The notes under the pieces were generated by a model. The model had not been told where the DNA came from, made no database searches, and was given only the letters and a program-made list of their open reading frames with translations. Shown one piece after another: positions 1-9,664 of a stretch of 12,500 bases of DNA. A program made the position numbers and the translations under genes. Positions within the stretch are counted from its first letter, which is position 1. Each line of letters opens with the position of its first letter. Source of the stretch: Chromera velia (lineage: Eukaryota; Sar; Chromeraceae); contig JAHBMJ010003037.1 in the NCBI GenBank assembly GCA_018398765.1, positions 1 to 12,500 of the forward strand. Direction: 5' to 3'.

Positions 1-15
1 CCCCTCCCCCTAACA

Positions 16-289
16 TCAAAACAAGATCCCCCCGTCCGACTCCTCCCCTCCATCCCCAAAATCATCCACCCCCGTCTCCGACTCTCGATCCTCCCCCCCA
101 TGCCCCCCACCCGTGTCCACCCTCAGTCCCAAACCTCCGAAGTGCAGCTTCACCTTCTTCTGCATGTCCTCGTAAACCCGCTGCAGCAGTCTCCGCACGA
201 CCATAGTCCTGGTCTCGTTGCGCCACATCACCCGGGACACCCCGACCTCATCCCCCTCCAGCCACGCGATCGCCTCCCTCTTCGTTTGA
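16..289 (-). CDS. Exon 8, C-terminal exon completing module IV
   Basis: The acceptor TGTGCTCAG ends at 290. The exon supplies the last base of a split Asp codon (TTC-GA / T) and then 90 codons to a TGA at 16-18. It encodes QTKREAIAWLEGDEVGV, then a helix VVRRLLQRVYEDMQKKVKLH, and a Gly/Asp/Glu tail. These match the strand and terminal helix seen at the ends of modules I to III, which supports joining it to exon 7. The extreme C-terminus is less certain because the window ends 15 bp beyond the stop and the tail is low complexity, so further splicing is possible. Confidence 0.6.
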
Positions 290-311
290 CTGAGCACACA
301 CGCACACACAC

Positions 312-350
<39 letters not shown>

Positions 351-360
351 ATACAAACAC

Positions 361-402
<42 letters not shown>

Positions 403-3400
403 ACTCGTACACACACACATACGTACACACACACGCACACATACGTACACACACACACACACACACATACACATACACACACAGACGCACGCATGAAGGT
501 GCAGCAAGTAGCAAGTAAGGCAAAGACATCACTGCTGCACCATAAAAGAGCAGGAAGGTAGGAACACCAGGACACTTACGGACAATTACAACGAGACTGG
601 TCTCCACAATCGTGTGCAAATTACCTCTCTCTGTTACCTCCCTATGTCTCCTTCAGGAGAAATAAATCAGTCAACACATAGGTAAGGGGGACAAGACGAA
701 AGGCTCGATCCCGAAATGTGTAGAGCGTCTGCCTGCTTTCTTGCAGAGTAGTCAGTGGGAGACGAAAAGAACAGCAAGCAAGCGGGAACCGACCGACCGA
801 CCAAGGAGACGAACTAATTGACTGACTGACTCGAATGCAAGGACCAGTTCTTGGTCCGTTTTCTTGCACAGAGGTGTCAGCCTTCCCATCAGTTTCTGGA
901 CCTCAATCTTGGGAGTTTCGTTTCTTCCCCCAAACCTCCCCCCTCCACGTCCCAGAATACTGCCGTCTTTGTTCTCCCTCACAATCAGGGACTCCCACTT
1001 AGGGTGTGTGTACCACTCACGGAACCCCCCCCGGAAACGGACAATAGCCCCCGCAACGTCTGCCTCCTCCGGCAGAGAGGCCATCAGTTCGGAGTCCTCA
1101 CCGACCAACTGAATTAATTCATCCGTACTGTTCACCAGCCCCGGCCCAGAGACCAACTGGCCATCAGGGCCCCGGCACTTGATGTGGGAGGGGGCCACTC
1201 GGGGTAGCCGGGGTCCATCGGGGGCGTGGCCCCCCGCAGTACTCTCGGAGGGGTCCTCCGAGCTTCTGGCTGAGGCTGCTGAGTGACGACTGTATGGTAC
1301 GGAGTGATTCGAAGCGGGGGAGCGCAGCGGGAAGGGGGGGGACCCGAAGGGGAGGGGGGGGGACATGAGGAGATTGGAGGGAGCAGCACAGGGGGATCTC
1401 ATGGGAAGCACAGGGGTAGAGTAGGGGTCAGACGTGGAGACGGCACAGCCGTTCCTGATGATATGATCACGTTCCCTTGCCTTTCGGAGAACTCGACGGA
1501 GACATTCGGCAATGGCAACGCTGGTGGGAAGACTACCGTGACCTTGCATTTCGAGGGGGAGTCTCTCAAACACAAAAGGACAACGGTGAGACGTCTTCGA
1601 TGCCGTGCCTTGCTTTCTTCGTGAGTCCGTTGAAGAATTTTGGGAGTTTTCTTTTGCTGAGGATGGGTTAGAGGAGTTGTCGGAATCCTGTGATTTTTGT
1701 CTGGATAGAATCTTGGGACTTCTGTTCTGTGACTCTTCCCCTCCACTTTCCTCCTTCTCCTCTTCCTCTTCATCTGACGATTCGACTTGGTCATCCTCAA
1801 CATACTCTGCGTCTCGCGCAACGCACAACTGGGGGTTCACAACCACACTCACATTGCCGTCCTGGACGGTGGAGAAGAGCCCAACCACAACCACAACGCC
1901 ATATGGACCTACTTGACGCAACGCAGTCAGAAGCCTCACAAGCTCCCGTCTGTGCTCAAGGCTATCGTCCAGTTTCCAACCTGAATACCACTTACCCCTC
2001 CATTGAAGTACAGGTCCGGAATTTGCATCATCCGAATCCTCCGAGTCTCCCTCAGAATCCGAAAACGCGGCCCCATTGAATTCCATGAGAGCCTGCGGGC
2101 CCAGGAATCCTAACGGGGTGGTCCCCCTGGGCACGGCGACTCTCAAGAGCCTTGCAGCCTCCTTCACCTGTCCAGCAGACTGGGCGAAGCGGAGGTCGAT
2201 ACAGTTAGGGTGAATCTCGGTGGGTGCCGCGCGGCGGCTGCCGGACACTGAGCGGATCACTGAGGGGGCCGCGGCGGGGCTGGGGTTCGGGAGAGAGGCT
2301 GAAAGGACGGAGCCTTGGGATGCTGAGGCTGAGTGGGGGGACTGCAGAGGATGGGAGGACCCCGGCATGCTCGAGTGGGGGGACTGCAGAGGACCAGAGG
2401 ACCCCGGCATGCTCGAGTGGGGGGATTGCGGAGGATGGGGGGACCCCGGCGCGCTCGGGTCGGGCCCCGGCGTGCTAGAGTCGGGGGAGCGCACGGGGGC
2501 AGCAGAGGGACCCCGCATGATGGGGCTGAGGATTTCCTCCTCCTCTGCGGGGGGAGCTGAGGATGTGTGTGCGGACTTGGGGGTCTGGATGCCCTGTTGG
2601 TTAGAAGAAGGAGGGGAATGGGGCTGTGGGATGGCTCTGTCTTCTTCTTCTTGTTCTTGAACCCCCAGGATCTTCTCAACAACATCTTTCATCTGGGTGA
2701 GCAGATCGTCGAGAACCTGGCAGAAAGTCTTACCGTTGGCATTCAAATCGAACTTGGTTTGGCCATCTATGGGGGTTTTGGGGAACAATTCGAGCCAGAG
2801 GCGGACAGGGGTGACACCGACCACCTCTGCCATCACCCCTGACATCTGCCTTTCTGTGTACAGTCGCGAAGCCAATCTCTGTATCATGTCCTCCTGCCTC
2901 TTCAGAGCTCTTGAGGAGCGTGAGAGGTTCCACATCCTATGTCTCCTCGTCCACACTACCAAGGGATGATCCCAGCCTTCCTCGAAGGAAGTGGAGGAAG
3001 GGGAAGGGAGAAAAGGGGTTCCTTCGACTCTATCCTCATTGCTGCTGTTGTCGTCATGATCAAGAGAAGCTCTGCGGTTCTTCTTCTTGGTCAGCCCAAA
3101 CTCCCTCGCTTCCTTGATCGTTTGTGTGATTACCGATTCCGGTTGCAGCTCAAACACCAGCTCCCCCCCACTCTCAACCTCGGCAGCGTCCTCGTCAGAT
3201 GAGGACTCAGGCTCACTCTCAGCTTCTTTCGCCGCTGCTGCTGCTCCTCCCTCCGCTTCTTCTCCACCTGCCATGAGCGCTTCTGCTACTTCCGCTACTG
3301 CTGCTCTTTCTGCTGCCTCTGCCTCAGGGGGGACACAAGCAGTTCCAATTCCGTCCCCGAACTCGGAAGCCACCTCAGAGGGGGGAGTCGCGGCCTCAGC

Positions 3401-6400
3401 CTCAGCCTCAGCCGGAGGGCACAGATGACGCACAGTGCGCTCTGCTGACGATGGGGGGGATTTCCCAGAGGGGGCAGGGGCAGGGACACGGGCACGGGGG
3501 AGAGGGGGAAGAAGCGTCTCCTCCTCCTCTTCTTCTTCGAGCTCTGCGTCCTCAAGGTGGAGCCCCGATCTCTTTTCGCTGCCTGCGTCTGACCCGTCAT
3601 CCTCAGAAGGGGATCTCTGTACCCCTTCGTGTGTTGGCTCTGCTACCACACGGAGGATTCGGTTTCGGGGGGTAAGTCGGATCACGTCGGCCATGACCTC
3701 GGCCAGACACTCCACGAGTTTTGCTGCCTTGAAACCCTTCAACGACTCCATGGAAGTTTCGGGCCCAAACGCCGGTGAGAACCTCGAGGGATCTTCCCCC
3801 ACAATCAGAGCGCCAGTGGATCTCACACACGGGCCGGAAAAATTCCCCCCCCAATTCTTTGTGCGCTCGCTCCATTCACACGCACCGAACAACACACGCT
3901 CATTTTGCAGTCCCCCCTCGTACATTTTCTGCGCAAGTTGCTGATACGCAGAAAGAGACGTGAACCACTTCCCTTCTCTTACCCCTGACTGTAACCACAA
4001 AAGGTCCCACTCTAGCGGACCTCTGTGACGGACAGGACACAGCACACCTAGGGGTTCGAGTAGGGGGCAGGGCTTCGTCCTAGTGCTGTCCTGAAGATGG
4101 TTGGACTGGAATTTGCTCAGTGCGTCAGGAGGGAATCGGCTGGCGAGTCTGGCTAGCTCCTCCTGATGCACTAGGATCAATGAGACCTTCACCTGATCTC
4201 TCTCCCTCTCACTGGGTCCCCCGGTCCCCGACCGACGGGGGGGGGGCGGAGTGGAACGAGTTCGTCTTCTCTCCCTCATCCTTCTCTGCCTCTCCTGTCT
4301 CTCCCTCTGCAGCCACTCCTCCCTCTGCCTAACTTCCTCCAGATGCGCTCGACGAAGCGCTTTCCGCTGTTTCTTGATCAGTCGCGCGAGTCGGTCAGAC
4401 GCCACACGCTTTCCCCCTCTTTGTGTCTTCACGGAGTCGTCACTTAAAGTCCCTTCTCGATCATTCTTTTTCTTTTTCTCCTTCTTTTTCTCCTTTCGAC
4501 CGTCTCGTTCTTTGCTTTGATCTTCGTCTCTCTCTGGGCTCCTTTCTCTGCCACCCTCTCTGCTTCTCTTTTTGTGCCTCTTTTTTTTCCTGTCCTCCTT
4601 TCCATACTGCCTAGCAATCGCCATGCGCCGTCTCTGCAATTCACTCCAGGCCAACAGACCTTCAGATTCTGCAGCTATCTGCAACAGGCTCCTTTCATGC
4701 GGACTCTGCGAGTGCCTGGGTGGCCCTTCTGATGCCTCACTTTTGACTCGAGCCGTGCGTGTGACCTGTCTCTCCTTCTCCCTCCTTCTCTCTCCAGAAC
4801 CCCACTCGCGCGAAAACGGGTCGCGAAGATCTGATCGGTGGCGGCGCTCGTTGGGGCTTTCCGGTGGAACTTCGTTCCTTGGCCCCAACTCTCTGTGTCG
4901 CCTGGGTCTTCGCACCCCCTGACCCTCATACGCATCTGGACTCTCAGAAAACGAACGTCTGTCTCTTCTGTCCCTCTGACCCTCCTCATACGCGTCTGGA
5001 CTCTCAGAAAACGGACGTCTGTCTCTTCTGTCTCTCTGACCCTCCTCATACGCGTCTGGACTCTCAGAAAACGGACGTCTGTCTCTTCTGTCTCTCTGAC
5101 CCTCCTCATACGCGTCTGGACTCTCAGAAAACGGACGTCTGTCTCTTCTGTCTCTCTGACCCTCATACGCGTCTGGACTCTCAGAAAACGGACGTCTGTC
5201 TCTTCTGTCCCTCTGACCCTCCTCATACGCGTCTGGACTCTCAGAAAACGGACGTCTGTCTCTTCTGTCTCTCTGACCCTCCTCATACGCGTCTGGACTC
5301 TCAGAAAACGGACGTCTGTCTCTTCTGTCTCTCTGACCCTCCTCATACGCGTCTGGACTCTCAGAAAACGGACGTCTGTCTCTTCTGTCTCTCTCACCCT
5401 CATACGCGTCTCGACTCTCAGAAAACGGACGTCTGTCTCTTCTGCCTCTTTGAGCGCTACATGAGTCGCCGCTGTCAGAAGACGCACGTCTGTCTCTTCT
5501 GTCTCTCTGAGCGTTAAACACCTCTTGTTCTTGAGAAAGGCGAAGGCGCTCCTGTTCTTCGCTTTTCACTCTTTTCCTCTCTTCCTTCTCTTTTTGCTTC
5601 TCCTCCTTCCTCTCTTTTTCTAGTCTTTTTTCCTCTTGCTCCCTCTCTCGCTGACGTTTCTTCTCTCTCTTCCTAACCATCACCTGTTCCAACCACCTGT
5701 TATACTTTGCCCTCTTTTCTGACGACACAACTTGAGATCTATTCGACGTTCTCTCCCACCTCTCTCTCTCCTCCTCCCCCAACGTCCACTGCCTCCGCCC
5801 GCCCTCGTCTGGTTCAAGCTGCATGCCATTGGGTGGATCAACGGGGGAGTCCCCGTACCTGTACCCGTCTCCACCCAGGCGGGGGGGGATGCCATCCACC
5901 CTCATGCGGGAGCTTTGGGGGGAGGCGGAGCCTTGGTCTGCGCTCTGTCTCCACAAGACGGTGTCCTCGTCACTCGATGCTTCCTTGAGGGCCGGCAGAG
6001 CTCCTCGGAGAGAACCTCCGCGACCCCCGCCCCTCTCAGAATGCGCCCCCCCGCCTCTAGAAGGATGCAGACGAGAAGAGCCTCTCTCCTCGCCATGATG
6101 CCTCTCTCCTCCGCGAAGATCTCCTCGCCTCCTCTCCCTCTCGCCCCCCCCCTCTCTACTCCCAACCGAACCCGTTTCATGAAACTCCTCCCTGCGTCTA
6201 CCAAATCTGTCTCTACCCCCCCATGTCTCAGATCTTGTTGTATCCACTTGAGGAGATCGGACAGGCTTCGTTCGGATCCGGGTGGGGTAAATGGTAATTT
6301 TGGGAGGAGGTCCGTCACTGCTATCTGACGATTCGCTTTCCCTGCCTCTGTCTCTCTCTAACCCCACCCCCCCTGCCCCTCTCCCCCCTTCATCTCTATT

Positions 6401-8603
6401 ATCTCTTTCTACACGCGCCCTGAATAAGTTTCGAAAGGGCGTGCGAGGAGACGAGGAGTCCTCAGACAGCGGGCCTTCAGGAGGTGCACGGCGGCGCGGG
6501 TCGGGGTTGTCGGGGGACCTTCTGCTGCCTCTCCCGGCCCCCCCGCCATTCTCCCCCCCAAAGGAATCTCTTCTCCCTCCATTTTCTTCTCTTCCAGGTA
6601 GATTTTGCCCCAACCTCAACTCGCTCCCTTGCGCTGTCGAGTCTCGTCGCGGTGTTTCGACTCCCCCAGTACCACTGCCACCCATGCAGGGCGACAGATG
6701 CGGAACATCTCCCGCAGACCCGACGCTCCCATCTACGCTGCCATACCCCTGACGACCTTGCTGTGGATGCACAGAGGGATCACCCCGGCGCGGCGAATCC
6801 TGACCCCTGTCCCTGTCCCCCCCCCGTACGGGATCCTCCCCGATCTGCCTGAAGTCCCAAGAAGACAGGCTGCTGTTGGGGTTGTTGCTGCTGCTGTTAG
6901 GGCCTCTAGGAGCCTGAGGCTGCTGAGGCTGAAAAAGGGCAGAGGGACCGTCCTGGCTTTGGTTCGGATTGGAGGAATCAGCCCGCGGCACCGGCAGCAG
7001 ACACTCCACCTCCCCGCCCCCTCCTTCCACGCCCACCCAGGCACCGGAAGACGGTTCGGGTTCTGTCGGGTCAGTAGAGGTCCTGGCAAAAGCAGCAGGA
7101 GCAGCAGCAGAACTGCTGGCAGATGCCGAGGTGGCAGGCTGGCGCCCGCTGATCTGCAACGACAGACAGACAGACACGGGGGTACGGGGGAAAGGAGCAA
7201 AGAGTCCAGAAGGTAGCGAGAGAGAGAGAGAACTCACTCATCTGATGAAAATCAAATGGGTGAGTGTAACATTGACAAGGAAGGCAGATGATAGTCCGTC
7301 CTGCAGCCAGGTTTCACTGCAACCAGAGGAAGAAGTTGACTCAGAAGAGGCAAAACAGCATCGAACGCGAGGAAAAACGGGAAGAAAGAAAGAAAAAAAA
7401 AACCCTCACCCCCTCACCCCCTGCCTCCCTGACTGACTGACGGTATCTGCCAATTCCCGAAGGCACTGAAAGAATTGCCGTCGGTATTCCTCTGCCGTGC
7501 CCGTCTCTCCATACTCTTCGCTCCCTTGCTGCACAAACCAACAAATAATCATGAATGAATAAATACAGAGAGATCAACAAAGCATGACTGCTAGACAGAA
7601 AAAAAAACAGCAACAAGCAGACAGACAGACACAGACAGACAGACAGACAGACAGACATCGATCGAAGAGATCCCTTCTCCATTTCACTGTCACTGCACGC
7701 CAACGAATGTGTTCGGACAAGCCTGGGCGCGTCATCACCTCAGGACAAATTTACAAAAAGTCATCTCTGCGTCTCAAGCATGCATGCTGCTACAGCTAGA
7801 AAAGACCAATGGAAGAAAAAAAAAGACCTAAGCGCCCAAAGAAACACCCGCAAATCTAAAGAAAGATCATGGACATGTACGGACGGTAGGAGGATGGTGA
7901 CAGGGCGCAGCAGATACAGACAGGCAGGCAGAAAAAGAAAAATATCGTTCGATCGGGGCACGCAAATTTACATGCATGGAGGCTTAAAGGATCCATGCCC
8001 CCTCTCGACCTGTCTCTCCTTTTTCCCACGCAACGCTTGTACAATTAAAACAGTTAACTCACCGCCTCACTGAGAAGCTCCATGCCTTTCGAAGCCAGGG
8101 CCAGGGCCTGTCTACGGACGTCCGTCTGCATACCACCACGCAGACAGATGCATGCATACGTTTACTTTCATACCAAAAAAAAAAGAATTCTGTACGAAAA
8201 TATACTGCATACCACCCAGACAGATGCATTCATCCATGCACAAATCGCCCCCTGATAGATAGCATGCAAACTTCTTTCAACTCGAGCTCGGTCCTGTTCT
8301 TCCTTCGTCTCTCTCCCAGTGGCCATCTTTCTCCATATCTTTCTCTCTTTCTCTTTGGCTCTCTGTGTGAAAAAAAAAGCTTCTGACAAAAAGAAGGGAT
8401 GAAGGCAAAAACAAAAAAAAATCATGACGGAGTCACAGAGCAATCCTCCCCATCCCTTTTACTAAACATACATCCACTGATTTGTATGCACACGAGAACA
8501 GGCTAAGCGAATGAGGGAGAAATCGAAAAAGAGAAACACAAAAAAGCATACAGGTCTTATGAGTCTGAGTATGAACGTACCTACAGACACACAGAAAGAT
8601 TCT

Positions 8604-8645
<42 letters not shown>

Positions 8646-9342
8646 TTGACTGACGGTCATCTCGAACTCCTCCAGTCCCCTCACCACGGCATGTCTGTTC
8701 CGGATCAAATTCTCTGTGTCCAGACCCTCAAAAATGGATCCGAACAGACGACGCTCAAGGTCACTCACCTTCTGCAGAAAGTACAGACGAGAAAGGTTGA
8801 GTCAGTCACTCACACAATCAGCCAGCCAGTCGGCCAGACAGCCATGCAGTTTCTTCTCGCTTGCGTTTCTGCCTGCCTTGCCTGCTGTTCTTATGCGTGT
8901 ACAACAAATAGACAGACAGGCAGGACAGAAGGAGAGAGAGGAGAGGACGCATGGCTTGCATGGCTGGCAACCCATGAGAGAGAACGAAGTTGATTGAGTG
9001 GTTCCTGACTCAGCAAACGGTGGTCCGGTCCTGCGGTGTCATCACGGAATGCCTTGCACCCACCCTCCCATCATCAATCATAGAGGAACGATATGCACCC
9101 ACCCTCCCATCATCAATCATAGAGGAACGATATGCATGGCAGAGAGGAAGGAAGGGAGCGGCGTGGGTGGAGGGCGGACCCCAGCATATTGACTTGCTTG
9201 GGCGTGTGTGCTTTGGATGTTATGGCAAGGGTGGGTGTGTACAGGAGGTGGAAAGCCGACACGTGTGCACGTCGAAAGACCAAAAGAGACATGCAGAGGG
9301 AAAAACAGACAGAGTGAAAGAAAGAAAGAAAGAAAGGAAGAA

Positions 9343-9406
<64 letters not shown>

Positions 9407-9411
9407 AAAAA

Positions 9412-9451
<40 letters not shown>

Positions 9452-9579
9452 AAAGAAAGGAAGAAAGAAAGAAGGAAAGAAAGAAAGAAAGAAAGAAAGA
9501 AAGAAAAGAAAGAAAGAAAGAAAGAAAAGAAAGAACGAACGAACGAACGAACGAACGAACGAAAGAAAGAAAGAAAGAA

Positions 9580-9619
<40 letters not shown>

Positions 9620-9624
9620 AAAAA

Positions 9625-9664
<40 letters not shown>

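Noticed and set aside
16-619. His/Thr- and Cys/Val-rich open frames across the CA repeat
   Set aside because: Repeat-derived. Only the non-repetitive minus frame from 289 to 16 has protein-like composition and a matching acceptor.
130-4035. AP2 DNA-binding domains in the four modules
   Set aside because: The strand-strand-helix order and Trp/Arg content are suggestive, but I could not match the AP2 residue pattern in any copy, so no family is assigned.
4919-5506. CRISPR array
   Set aside because: There are no unique spacers between repeats. The units are contiguous, coding, and lie in a eukaryotic exon.
4838-5517. Three other long open frames over the 60-bp repeats, two plus and one minus
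   Set aside because: They are shadows of the repeat in the main frame. They end near the repeat borders, while the main frame continues for kilobases with varied sequence.
768-7153. Naming the product an SR-type splicing factor
   Set aside because: It has Arg/Asp and Arg/Ser-rich tracts, but no recognisable RRM or other RNA-binding domain. Composition alone is not enough.
7154-7237. GTG at 7237 as the start codon of the 2.1k-residue frame
   Set aside because: The GTG is part of a donor-like GTGAGT, the codons up to 7154 come from CT/GTCT microsatellite sequence, and a good acceptor (GTTGCAG) sits at 7154 with phase-compatible exons upstream.
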